NCBI GenBank assembly: GCA_948567375.1
Contig: OX419759.1
Location: 17,700,744 to 17,764,743 of the forward strand
DNA length: 64,000 bases
Source: Lunularia cruciata
Taxonomy: Eukaryota; Streptophyta; Marchantiopsida; Lunulariales; Lunulariaceae
Direction of reading: 5' to 3'
Position 1 is the first letter of the stretch. The number at the start of each line of letters is the position of its first letter. Of this stretch, positions 20,361 to 31,442 are shown one piece after another. Made by a program: the position numbers and the translations under genes. Under the pieces are notes generated by a model. That model did no database searches and was not told the origin of the DNA. It saw only the letters and a list, made by a program, of their open reading frames with translations.

Positions 20361-22568
20361 CTCAGGAATTTTTTTTTCAACTTGTGCACTCTAGACTTCT
20401 CTTATTAGATCCATGAAACATCTATCTGTCTTATAGATAACTATTGTTCATATGACATAAAGAGGCAATTCTTGCTTATGTGATTTTTCTTGAACCCCAA
20501 TGATTGTCAATTGGTGGGTGCTCATTACTTTTGTGCTCCAATCTACCATAAAGTTGTAATGCTCCATCCATGGCATGCCTAAGATTGCATCATAATGAGT
20601 TAATTGTATCACTCACCACACAATTGCTTCCTAATATTCTCTTACAAAGAGTGCTACCCTTCTAAGTAACAACTAAATTTTCTCTAATTTCCTATTAGGT
20701 CACTCTACTTCTTCACTCTCATCTTTCTCTAGATCCATCCTCAATCTTATTGCAATAAAGCTAAGACAAGAAATTCTTTGTTGCTCTTAGATCTATTGAT
20801 ACTCTCACTTGATTGCCTTCTAGGACTCCATTCACAACAATCAATCGTGAGTTTGCCTTTTTGGACCTTTGCACACTTGTCTTCTTCCTCCTCTCACTTT
20901 TTTGCTTCCCTATTGAGCTAGTAAGGCCACAAGGTACATTTATTGGCAAATTTCATTTTTCTAAGTGATTTTTGCATCCTCTTCTTCAATGTGTCTCTCC
21001 ATGATGTTCAAAGATTGTTTGTAGGGAGGCCGAGGGTCTCTAGGGAGATGAGCATGATAGTTGATGGATATGTGTCCAATATAGCCATAATTGTAGCAAC
21101 AACATTGTTCTCCTTGAGTTCCTTCTCCTTGTGGGACTCTATCTCTCCATTCTTCTACTTGTCTCTACTCTCCTTGAAGCGGTTGTGCTCCTTGGTCTTG
21201 AAACCAAAGGTTGCCTAATTCCATAGGTATTGGTCCACCTATGTGTGGCATTTCAGCCCAATAATGTTTAGAAAAAACTACTCCTTCACCTCCTCCAAGT
21301 GCTCTTGCTATTCTCTATGCACAAGCAATGGTTTCAAATACAATGCAAGGATTTTGTACCATGACTTCTAGGCAAATCCGCTCCTTCAACCCTTGTTTGA
21401 AATTGTCAAGAGCCTCTGCTGGACTCATTTTGGTTATTGCAGCTTGTAGATCAAGAAATGCTTCCACTTACTCTTGTACACTATTCTTTTGCTTCAACCT
21501 CCACAGTTGGATTCAAGCCATTTGCACAAAATCCATAGATTGGACATTCTTCAATGGTCCTTCTTGCATTGCTATCCACATGACCTCTCTTCTTTCTGCC
21601 AACATTGATTGTTCCCAAGCATCATACCATGTGAGGGCTTTATCAGTCAAGTACTCACATGCAAACATGTATGTGGCATGCTTGGTGATCCCTATTGAGA
21701 ACAATCAAAAGTATTGATTCATTCTCAAGATTCAATTCTCCACTACTCCCATGGAATGTTGCCCTTTGTAAGGCTCAATATTGCAGATCTTCTTCATCCG
21801 TAATAGCAATGTGGCCTCATTGTTGACCTAGTTTGATGTCATAGTCATGGGTGCCTCTCCAAGTACTTCTATTGTAGGTATTGGATTTTGAGACGGTTCT
21901 CCTTCTTGCATTGCTTGATCATTCTTGAAGGTCTATACTTGAGGTTGTAATGCCTCTATGGTCATCTTAATCTCTCAAAACTTGTTCAACATCCCTTGCA
22001 TTCCTTGTATCAACTCCTGCAATTGTAGATCTATGGTTCCTACAAATGCTCAATTGCTACTTTCTACTTCAATAGAGAGTTAACATGATCACTTGGGAGG
22101 GCGTGCAAACTATTGGGACTTCAAAAGCTATCACTTGTTGATAATATTCTTCACCAAAATTCTTGAGTATGAAATCCCTAAACATCACTTTTGGCCTAAC
22201 TACATAATGAATTTCTACTTGAGGAAGAGGATTTGGGACATTTAGATCCATCACAACAAATTGTCAAATCCCACTCTTGATTGTAAATCACTACAAGTAG
22301 AATCACCGGTTAGGTGAATTCATCACTATGTCCATGAACTTTACTCCAAAATGGTAAATGAGATATACTCTCACTTGCTCTCATTGGATGTTCATGACTT
22401 TGATGTGAAAGGGGTTCAAGAACAAAAAAAAGGTGTAGGAAATTGTCCTCCATCCCATCCTCTCTCTAAAATACTCTTAACTTATCAATTGCTTTGAGGT
22501 TTTTCTCTCCAAAATTACTCAATCTCAATAGCCCATGTTCTTGATCCACACTTTGGATTGAACACCTA
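20361..22568 (-). pseudogene. F4 gag and protease region
   Basis: Minus-strand gag blocks: ECLTDKALTWYDAWEQSML-type sequence at 21513-21704, RICLEVMVQNPCIVFE, a decayed knuckle (CYNYGYIGHISINYH, two Cys changed to Tyr) near 21080, and an upstream stretch at 22069-22254 (LNVPNPLPQVEIHYVVRPKV). The protease region around 20760-20949 has VRVSIDLRATKNFLS-like sequence in the place of a D-S-G-A-x-x-x-F-I-S active site. Confidence 0.75.
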
Positions 22569-22579
22569 CTCTGATACCA
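22569..22579 (-). promoter_or_regulatory. F4 primer-binding site, initiator tRNA-Met
   Basis: The plus strand reads CTCTGATACCA, i.e. TGGTATCAGAG on the coding strand, one base from the LTR end. This is the standard iMet PBS of plant LTR retrotransposons. Confidence 0.9.
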
Positions 22580-22580
22580 T

Positions 22581-23288
22581 TGTAATTTTCCAAGGATAGT
22601 AGAGAAACACATAAGAGTAAGCACAAGTTCACACTCAAACTTTGATGCCCCAAAGGAGCAACTTTGTTTTATTATATAGCAAAGTAGAGACACTCAATAG
22701 AAGCATAACCCTTGGATCAGATGTATGGATTGGTGACATGTCATTGATCTCCACCCTTAGATTAGATGCATGCATGGGTGGCATGTTGGATCTGGTTCTA
22801 TCTAATTGGTCAAACCAATGTTGACTAGAGGGAATCTTTAGAGAATATTCTTGTAAGAATCTCAAAATTGCACAAATGAGGTTTTCTTTGAAAGCTCTTG
22901 ATGAGAAAAATAAGAAGCAAGGGAAGGCTAGCCTTATGTATCATAGGGGAAATGTACTTATTCCTCAAAATTACCTCTAAAGATTTCAGGCATATTTTGA
23001 TTTTGCTCTATTAGTAGAAGTACCTTTTTGGTGATACCTCTTTTTGATCTATTTAGTCCGTCATGTGTAAGATCCTTCCAAATATTATGAAACCAAATTT
23101 TGCCTATAGATCATATGTCTAGCTATTGGTTCTAAGGTTTCAAGTATGTTTTGGTTCTACCCTATTAGTAAAAGTACTCTTTTGGTGATACCTCTATCTG
23201 ATCTATTTAATCCATCATGTATAACATCCTTCCAGATGTTACCAAACCAAATTTCACATCTAGATCATATTTAGCTATTAGTATTACA
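22581..23288 (-). repeat. F4 5' LTR
   Basis: 708 bp, plus-strand ends TGTAATTTTCC and AGTATTACA. Matches the 16788 LTR with scattered substitutions and short gaps, so the element is old. Confidence 0.85.
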
Positions 23289-25054
23289 ATAAGAGATATA
23301 CATGTCCCTCACTTGATTGCCAACCTAGCCAGTATGAACCAATCTCTTCCCAATAGTCAATATTGAAACCTATGGAGTATAACACTACTCCATCAACCAA
23401 CATATCATATGACTTTGCTACTATCACTATGGCATGGGCTCTCATCACAAAACTATTGGTTGGATAATTGGGCTAAATCAGAACAATGAGCTCACATGTT
23501 GTGTGGAACCACCTCCTAGAGATACATGGATCTAAAATAGAAAACTCTCAATATTGGTCTTTCATAACCCAAGACCAAAAATTACAATCATCCCTAACAT
23601 AAGAAGTTGAGCACCAGAGTCTACTAAGATCCTCTATGGTGTATAGATCTTTCCTAAAGTTCCAACCAAACTGAAAATACCACTTTGGTTGTCCAATGAG
23701 ATGACTCCAACTATAAAACTAACTTGCTCAAATACAGGTCTAATAGGCAACTCCTCCAATGTAGCAATTGTTGCTTGCCACAAGCCATTGGTAGTAGAAT
23801 GAATCTAATGCTCCTCAACTAAGTCAGATCCACCATTAACCACCTCTTCACTTAGAGTGGGAACCACACTATCCTTACTCTTACAAAGTGTAGCAACTAA
23901 CCAAAATATTGAACTTGGCTCAATTCTTAATGTAAACTTGTTGGTGCTTGAGAACAAAGGAGAGCACATCCTAACATATTGTTTGACAAAGTCTTGGTAG
24001 AATTATGAGACCAACTAGCACATGGTCCATCTTGCACTCCATCACTTCCTACCTTGCCTGCACTAGGATGTCTAGGAGCCATGGATGTTGTTAGTAGTGC
24101 CTCAAAAAGAGTGAAAGATTGGGAAAGCTTGACTTGTCCACCAACCTTTCCTCTTTGTGGGTCTGACTCCACTGATACTCCTTTAGGCTCAAGGGCATGT
24201 ATTGCACTCCTAGTCACTCTAGTAGGTACATCTACCTATAATGATCCACACATGAATTCAAGCGCATCTCTATCATCAACATAAGAGGTAGAAGCCTTGA
24301 CACTTGAAGTTGATCTCCTATGAGCTTTAGCAATGCTAAGTAATCTCTACTCCAATTCCTCAATCCGAGTAGAATGGTTGTATCAAAAGTAAGGGTAGGT
24401 ATTGTGCTCCTACCAAGTATGGGTCTCTACTTCTACCACCTTGTTCTCCATGACTTGTTGTTCCTCTACTTCTTGCCATAGTAGCCCTACCATGCCATAA
24501 CTTTGGGTGTAGGTTAAATCATTGGTCACTAGTGTGACTAAATCTATAGCAATGGTCACACTACCTTTAGGTTGGTTAAGTTGTTCTAGAGGTATCATGC
24601 CCACAACCTTGGGTATACTTCTTCTTGTGGTGTGATCCACCACAAGTCCAACAAACAACAACACCACCACTTGTTGGTTGTTATCGATTAGAATATGAGA
24701 GTAAGGGTATATATGCACCAAGCTCTCCACTTGCTCCTTGAGATCAAGGATGTCCACTCTGTATTCAAAATTCAATACGGTGTTGTGGAGTTTAGTTTCC
24801 AACTACTAGAAGATTGGTATCCTTGTTAAATAGACCCAAGTGTGTTTGGATATAATTGCTTATTTGGTTTGACTGTTGTTCAACATTCATTATTCCAAAC
24901 CAGACATTAAAAAAGCACCAAAATGCCCAAAGTTCATAGATTTATCATACTTGAATATACTTAATGAATTTACAAAGTATAGTTTATCATGACTATATGA
25001 TTGCTATTGTAAATTTCCATAGATCCTAACTATCTTACATCTCCTTACTACCTG
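23289..25054 (-). pseudogene. F3 minus-strand element, 5' part (protease/gag-like)
   Basis: The frame near 23400-23660 contains WNFRKDLYTIEDLSRLWCST, VRDDCNFWSWVMKDQY and AHAIVIVAKSYDMLVDGVVL, a conserved-looking block I cannot name. Further upstream 23927-24217 and 24410-24802 are open on the minus strand; the latter has a charged, helix-like stretch (YRVDILDLKEQVESLVHIY) that could be a gag coiled coil. Assignment to F3 is by continuity across the F4 insertion. Confidence 0.4.
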
Positions 25055-25530
25055 TCATGAATGTCCAAATTTGTTCTTATTCTTCTTGAAAGTAATCATA
25101 AGATTTGGATTTCTCTGTCAATTTAACACAATCAAGAAACTCCTGGGCAATGCAACATGATCAAGAATTCTCTCAAATCCCCAATCTGATCATGATAATC
25201 AAAGTCTCTTTCACTTATAAATCCCCAAATATTTAAAAAAATATCATCTCCAAACCTCCAATTCTTCACCTTAGTAGTTGTGCCCCTTGGTAACACCCAA
25301 CTTCTTGAGCTACACTCCCTCAAGAAAAATACCAGAACCATCTAGCACCTTCAAACCCCCAAAAAGAACTCCCCCTCAAAAGCCACACCACATCGTAAAA
25401 CAAGGAACCCAAGAACAAACACAAGTGGCCAAGGAACCAGCAAGTGATATGCAAGAAGGCACGGGGAAACCAACTAACAACCAACGTGAATGACCAAGTA
25501 TAAGAAACCAACAAAATGGGAATCAAGTCC

Positions 25531-26160
25531 AAGAAGAAAAGAACATTCAAATAGTCATAAATTCTTCTCTACACCTTAGATTGCAATGATTTTGGTGATT
25601 ATGGAGAGTTCTCAAGAAGCTACTTCCAATGAGATGAAGTGCAATCTATTTGGTCTAGTATCTACCAAGGAATCAATTTTGATTGAATCTTAGGATGACT
25701 TGAATCAGTCCAACAAGAATTGATTGTGGGAAACCTTGTGAGATCGTACTATGGTACTCCTTCTATGGGAATTAATTCTAAGAAGACAAAAATGTTAAAC
25801 TAATCATAACTTCTTCTCTACATCTTTGTTTTCTATGATTTTGGTGACTATGGAAAGCCCTCAAGAAACCACTTCCATAGAGATAAAGAACGCTTTGTCT
25901 AAACCAATATCCACCAATAAATTGCAACAGGAATTGCAGGATACCTTGCCTTAGCCATGCAAGAATCAATTGTAAGATGTCCTTGTGGGATCTTATTGTG
26001 GGACTCCTTCAATGGGCATTAACTCTGAGAAGACAAGAATGTTTAATTGGTCATAAATTCTCCTCTACATCTTTATTTACCATGATTTTGGTGGCTACAA
26101 AAAGCCCTCAAGAAATTGCTTCCAATGAGATATAAGTTACTACATTTGGACTAGTAATCA
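25531..26160. repeat. Three tandem units of about 248 bp
   Basis: Each unit starts with an 'agaagac/aaaa' phrase followed by 'catcttcttctctacatctt' variants, 'atgattttggtg' and 'ccctcaagaa..cacttcca'. Starts are near 25531, 25780 and 26027; the third is partial. They lie inside the putative F5 LTR. Confidence 0.7.
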
Positions 26161-26194
26161 TAGAGAGAACTACCTCAACATGAACTACCCCTAC

Positions 26195-26345
26195 CTTAGC
26201 CAATAGATCAGCCTATAGATTCCAATAGATCAACATGTAATCCAATCTAAAATAGCCCCTATTAACCAATAGATCAGCTTGTAGTCCAAGTTGTAGTAGA
26301 TCAGCCCTTAGTAGTCCATATTAGCCAATAGATTAGCTTGTATTA
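26195..26345. repeat. Short imperfect repeats on 'ccaatagatcag'
   Basis: 'caatagatca' or 'caatagatta' followed by 'gctt/cct/acat-gta' recurs at least four times in 150 bases. It looks like slippage-derived repetition close to the F5 LTR end. Confidence 0.55.
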
Positions 26346-26461
26346 GCATGTAATAAGCCCTTAGTTCAACCTTAATGCAACATGGATTTTAGAATTTGTG
26401 AGAAATTATATTGAAACATATTTGAAGTTTTTTTTTAATGAGTAGGGAATCTCATTTTACA

Positions 26462-26480
26462 ATATCCACCCCCTCTTGAC
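26462..26480 (-). promoter_or_regulatory. F5 polypurine tract
   Basis: Coding-strand AAGAGGGGGTGGATAT directly precedes the LTR start TGTAAAATG. Confidence 0.65.
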
Positions 26481-27850
26481 TTGCATATTGCCAGATGTGC
26501 CACTAAGATTCCAAGTTAAAATGGATTGCATCACTCTTGACCATCACATTGATCTTCAATAGCTTTGAGATTACCCTCATCTTCACCTGGATTTGCTTCC
26601 TCCATTTCATCTCTTGGAACCTAAAAATCTTGAAAATTACCATCTTCTTCTCTCTTTCTATATCATTTCACTCTTTTATCAACAATTGGTGCTTTGAGCA
26701 TTGTCTAGTCTAGTTCTTTCAAGCAATAAGTGCCATTGTCAAGAATCCAAGCAATGACATAAGGACCAAACCACCTCCTTGAAAGATTTTGCTATGTTAT
26801 TTGTCAAGACTACTATCATAAACTAAGATCCAATCATCTTCCTTCAAAGGATTTGGACTTAATCTATAGTTTTTATCAAACCTTGCCTTATACTTTATTT
26901 TGGCTACATGTAATTGCTACAAAGCTCTTTCCACATCCTTTGACTTTTGTGATAATTGCCTTATCCTAAGAGCAGATAAATCATCAGTGGATATCTTATC
27001 TTCCCAAGGAATCACACTCCATGTTGGTACTACTTTCTCAATATGCATGATAGGTTTTTGTGTGTACATTAATTCATATAGTATATGTAACTTGTCATTC
27101 AATTATGTGAAGTTCTATCAGCCCACAATGCATAGGGTAGTAATTTAGGCCACTAATGCATCCTCCTATCACAAGCTTTAACCAAAGCTTTCACTATGGA
27201 TGACCCTTCTCTACCTTTTTAGTTCCTTCTAGATTGTAAGAAACAAGTAAAGATAAATGCAAACCAACCCTTTGGAAAAATTCCTCAGCCTTAGTAGCAT
27301 CCAGCTCACCTCTATTTGTAGCAATATTCCCCACACATCCATACCGGCAAATAATTGCCTCCAAAATGAACCAGAAACATAGCTTCTATACTCTTGGTCA
27401 TTAAAGCTCTCCTTTCCACCTGATTAGTAAGATCCTCCAAAGCAAGAATCAAGTATCTTCTCTACCAAACTCCCTTAGGCATCAGAACAATATCTATGAG
27501 CCACCTAAAGTGCATGGCCAATGGATATGTTGGGTGAATTAATTCCCTATAATTGATAGTGGAGTATTATTGACAAGTCTCACAAGTACCAACAAATGAG
27601 ACTAAATCTTGATATATTCTTTTCCCCCAATACTTTTCCTTCAATCTAGAAAATGTAGCCTATACACCTCAATGCCCTAACCAAACACTATCATGATATT
27701 CTTGGATCAATTGAGTCTTCATTTCAAGACTAGAAACAACTCTTTAAGGGTTTTGACCATAACATTTGGATGCTTCTATAGAAAACCACCTCTCAAGAAA
27801 TAGTTGTATGTTTCTTTTTCATCCCTTGGAAAAACTCATATGATTGACCT
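26481..27850 (-). pseudogene. F5 integrase
   Basis: Minus-strand blocks near 26740-26940 read YKARFDKNYRLSPNPLKEDD, then WILVYDSSLD and an F-Q-G-G-G-L-V block, a common gypsy integrase C-terminus. The open stretch 26917-27102 holds LHILYELMYTQKPIMHIEKV and STDDLSALRIRQL. Upstream to 27600 the frames give a CLVGTCETC-like zinc-binding region and a HPTYPLAMHFRW-type block. Heavily broken. Confidence 0.6.
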
Positions 27851-28330
27851 TGTTGTCTATTGAGAGTGCTCAAATACTTCCCAATTGACAACCATTGTCC
27901 TTCATATAAATCTTTAAGAAAGATGCAAGAGCAAATACAATGTGCTCACCAATATCTCCTATTGCTCTTATGGTGTAGAAATCATCCCCTACACAATCTT
28001 CTTCCTCCATCATTTCATGCTCATCATAGAACCTTGCTCTAGATAGCATGTCAGCCAAATTTTAGGTACATTCTTGCACCAAGAATGTACATAAAATCTG
28101 GATTCAATGTCTTGTATATGCTATCCATATGAGCATAACAATATCCAAATTTGAACAACTTGTGATCATGCCAAGTAGCGGCAAACAATTTTTTTCCACA
28201 ATCAATGGTGCCCTTATGAAATAATCCTTATCTACCTTTAGAGCAAAAACCATCCCTATAACTCCCTCTTGACTCAATGATAATCTCATTGCCTCTATTT
28301 TAAAACCTTAGCACCAAGTCTGACTACATA
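27851..28330 (-). pseudogene. F5 RNase H and tether
   Basis: Minus-strand frames read MRLSLSQEGVIGMVFALKVD (28104-28289) and LADMLSRARFYDEHEMMEEE (27870-28058). The LADMLSRA phrase is the usual end of gypsy RNase H ('N-x-A-D-x-L-S-R'). Catalytic residues cannot all be placed. Confidence 0.6.
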
Positions 28331-29530
28331 TCTTTGGCCATCCCCGTCCTCTTGCCCTACTACTTAGCCAACACCATTAGGAATAGTATCAATTGTAAGA
28401 AAATGTACTTATTTGCATTGTATGATGCCTTCTTGAGCATTGGTGCAGAAGCTAGTAGTTTCTTCAACTCCTATATGAAACAAAGTCTACTTTTCCTCCC
28501 ATCAAAATTACTCCTCTTTCCTTACTAGTTAGTACAAAGTATCCACAACATGCACAAAGTGAGGAATCCAATTCTTGTAAAATAAACAAGCACCTAAAAA
28601 CCTTCCAAATTTTGTCCTAGTATTGCATATTTCATGAATGCTCCATATGGCTTACACTTTCTTTGGACTTGGTTTTTTTCCATATGGTCCATACAATTGC
28701 CTAACTACAAGTACTTCATGAACCTTAAAGGTTGATTTCTCCCCTACTAATGTCAAATGTACTTCCTCTATCTTGATAAAATGTTATCACAATCTGTTAT
28801 GTGATTAGCAACAAATTTCTTGCAACCTTTTGTATCCAAATGCCCATCCTTGTTTGTTTCCTCACATCTTTTAATAGGTAGATTATTCAAGAAAAGCATA
28901 TTTTTCTCTGGAATGGAGTCCTATAAAGCCCTATGCATACCACTCATCATATGGGGTATAGAACTTGTAGGTCCTTGAGGTAAAGTACACATCCTCATCA
29001 AACCCAATGATGCCTTCATTGTTATCAAATCTTTGCTCCTCTAAGCCAATTGGAACTTGTCATAATCCAAAGTATAGATCTCCCATATAATATATAGATA
29101 TACATGCAAACTCTTCCATTATATATCCCACACCTATGTTCTTGATGGTAACTTGGTTCATAGGTTGCATATCTTGTATAAATCTTAGTTTTCCATTATT
29201 TTTAGGAACAATAAACCACCTACAAGAAGGAGCTATAGATGGTTCTAAAATTTTTATTTGAACCTTCTCATTCAACAAAGCAATAAGACTTAGAAAATGA
29301 GCTTTAGGAATAAGAATTTGTCTCAAATTCCATCAAACATGTGGAACTTTGAAAATGATCATGGGTGATACAATGGTTGGATCCATATATATTATTTCTA
29401 ATGGCTGAAAAGCAAAGGCTTTACCATGTTTGGATAATATTTTGGTAAATAATTTCTTTTCTTCATCATGAGAAATTTCCCATTCCAATCTCAACATCTT
29501 CAATGTCTCCTTCATGAATCAATGACCCAC
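28331..29530 (-). pseudogene. F5 reverse transcriptase
   Basis: Minus-strand blocks: IKILEPSIAPSCRWFIVPKN, NGKLRFIQDMQPMNQVTIKN and GVGYIMEEFA (29060-29326), a GDLYFGL start of the next block, then near 28900-28970 PQGPTSSIPHMMSGMHRAL and NMLFLNNLPIKRCEE. The active site therefore reads F-L-N-N where the lineage should have x-x-D-D: both aspartates are gone. The upstream ORF 29333-29515 (ETLKMLRLEWEISHDEEKKL) is the RT N-terminal region. Confidence 0.7.
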
Positions 29531-30350
29531 CCCTGATGGCTCTCTAAGACTTTTCTGCTTTGTGGTTTACCCTAACTATTGTAGTGAATATGTAGGTAAT
29601 GTTGAGCAATGGGCTTTACTTTCTTATTAATTTTTTTATACTTTGTCTCAACTACCATCTCTTGGTACACAAAACTTCTCCCCTTCTCCTAAAATACATC
29701 CACTATATCATAAACCTCCTTGGAGAATCTACATATAATTGTTTCTTCATCCATATTTTAGAATCATTGTTGATCTTTGATAATATACTCAAATCAACCA
29801 AGAAATGTAGCTCCTCCAAAATCCTTCATACAATTCTCCTTCTTGTATTTCATTTTCTTCCACCAATACATGCTTCGTATTTCTAACATAATCTCTTCTT
29901 CCTCTTTTTAAGTTTTCCATTGGTAAATGACACACAACCATCTTGTGTGGTACCCACAAAATCTATATAGAATAACTTTTCTTCTTCACCCTTGTGAAGC
30001 AAGAATCCATGATAATCGGTGCTAGCACATTCTCACATTGTAATGGTACCACCTAAAAATCTGCTTCATCAAGAACATTGATAAACTCCCTCCATATTGT
30101 AGGTAAGGACACATCCCTCAATTTGTCCCTATTTTGGTGATGGTTTGCACACACAATCAAGAATTGGACCGTCCTTGTGCCATCCCTACTTCTTATCTAT
30201 GCATATGCAGATCCATCATCTAGAACATTGGTCTCCATCCTTAGTTTAGTAATATGAGGTTGACCCAACAAGACTGGATATGTAGCCTTCTCATGAATAA
30301 AGAAATTTTGAGAGGCACAAATATCTCAGATGGTCATCTTAATATTAAGA
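29531..30350 (-). pseudogene. F5 protease-RT linker region
   Basis: Minus-strand sequence between the RT and the F2 short-form insertion. I see broken frames and no motif I can name. Continuity with the protease at 32244-32392 is by position only. Confidence 0.35.
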
Positions 30351-30764
30351 TGTGGTACACACATTTTTCATTTTGGACGAGTTGTGAAGAAGAAGTGCCT
30401 TGCTGAAACCAAATTGAAACCAAATGGAGAGGAAATGAAGGGAAACTTATGTTTTGATCAGACCTGAGGAAGTCGACTTCATGTTAGAGGAAGGACTCGG
30501 ATTGGATCAAACCCAAAGAAGTTTACTTTGTGTCAGAGGAGGAAAAAAAACTCGGATCAGATGTTGAAGGAGTGCAAACCCGAAGGAGAAATAAAAGTTG
30601 GAGGTTAGAATTCTTGCGGGGGCCATATCTGAGTGATGACAAGTCCAAATCAAGCGTGCTATATCTCGTTGGAAGCGTCGCATCTAGGGCTTTCCATTCC
30701 CACCAAAATCTCAAAGTTTGGAGGTCTGTAGAAGAAGTTACAAGCATTTGAAGTTTCTGCAGTA

Positions 30765-30850
30765 GATGTACTTCGGGTCAAAGTGTCTTCGGGTCAATGT
30801 GACTTCGGACTTCGTACTTCGGGTCTAAAACTTCGCCTCAAGACTAAGAT
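30765..30850 (+). repeat. Cluster of 'cttcgggtc' words
   Basis: 'acttcgggtc', 'tcttcgggtc', 'acttcgga' and 'acttcgggtct' recur about every 12-25 bases. The copy at 53220-53290 keeps a faded version ('cttcaggttg', 'ctttggatc', 'ctttgggtt'). Confidence 0.6.
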
Positions 30851-31130
30851 GACCAACTAAATCCGAGGAAGTCGGACCTCGGAGTGCAGTGAAGGTGACT
30901 TCAGGAGTTTTGCCAGAGAGATCAGAGGAAGTTAGAGCAGGGAAAGAAGATAGTTAGGATACCCATGACTTCAATTTCAATTCTAATTGAAGATATGATA
31001 GAAATTGAAGGAGAAGTAGCAGTAGTGAATAAACTCAAAGCGCAAGATCAGACAATAAGTGTCTTCGGGTCAGTAATATGAGTGATTAGGGGAAAGTGGG
31101 TTACAAATTGAAGGTGTAGATAGTGTATTC

Positions 31131-31442
31131 ATGCTTTCAATTACAATTCTTGATGATGACACAGTAGAATTAGCAAAAGAATTGATAATAGTTAGACCCG
31201 AAGTAAGAGAGATAGGAGTACAAATGTCTTCGGAGTTATCGATGGAGACATTAGAGAAGAGTGGGTCAGTAGATAAGGAGTTAGATAGAGTACCTGATAG
31301 TGGAATTTCAGATCAGGAAAGAGAATTACTGGATCTGGTAGACGATGTAGGAGTGGTGAAACCCGAGGAAAATGTAGTAGGAAGTAAGATTATTTCGGGT
31401 TTGGGTTTGAAAGCCAATGATGATGTAGACATCGGATCGTAA
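31131..31442 (+). CDS. Open 103-codon frame in F2 tail, unrecognised
   Basis: Acidic protein starting MLSITILDDDTVELAKELII, with EIGVQMSSELSMETLEKSGS and ending KANDDVDIGS. A counterpart on the minus strand at 45855-46115 in the F2 long form has EVGIQVSSDLTFDTLEKSGL and also ends EEIDIGSE. The preserved similarity in frame suggests this was coding in the ancestor and probably the C-terminal part of the F2 protein. No function assigned. Confidence 0.45.
   Translation: MLSITILDDDTVELAKELIIVRPEVREIGVQMSSELSMETLEKSGSVDKELDRVPDSGISDQERELLDLVDDVGVVKPEENVVGSKIISGLGLKANDDVDIGS

Larger units (their letters stand above)
16788..23288 (-). mobile_element. F4 Ty3/gypsy chromovirus, complete but decayed
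   Basis: A 6.5-kb element with LTRs 16788-17514 and 22581-23288, both with plus-strand ends TGTAAT...TATTACA. A PPT (AAAAGGAGGGAGGTT on the coding strand) adjoins the left LTR and a PBS for initiator tRNA-Met (TGGTATCAGAG) adjoins the right LTR. The internal order on the minus strand is gag, protease region, RT, RNase H, integrase, chromodomain. Flanks GTAAG (16783-16787) and ATAAG (23289-23293) agree at four of five bases and are probably the target duplication. It is inserted into the minus-strand F3 element. Every ORF has stops. Confidence 0.9.
25055..26461 (-). repeat. F5 3' LTR (left edge uncertain)
   Basis: The right edge is secure: the coding strand reads AAGAGGGGGTGGATAT (PPT) then TGTAAAATGAGATTCCC. 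The left edge is a guess because no second copy lies in the window. Inside are three diverged tandem units of about 248 bp (starting near 25531, 25780 and 26027) and a cluster of 'ccaatagatcag' phrases (26195-26345). Confidence 0.5.
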
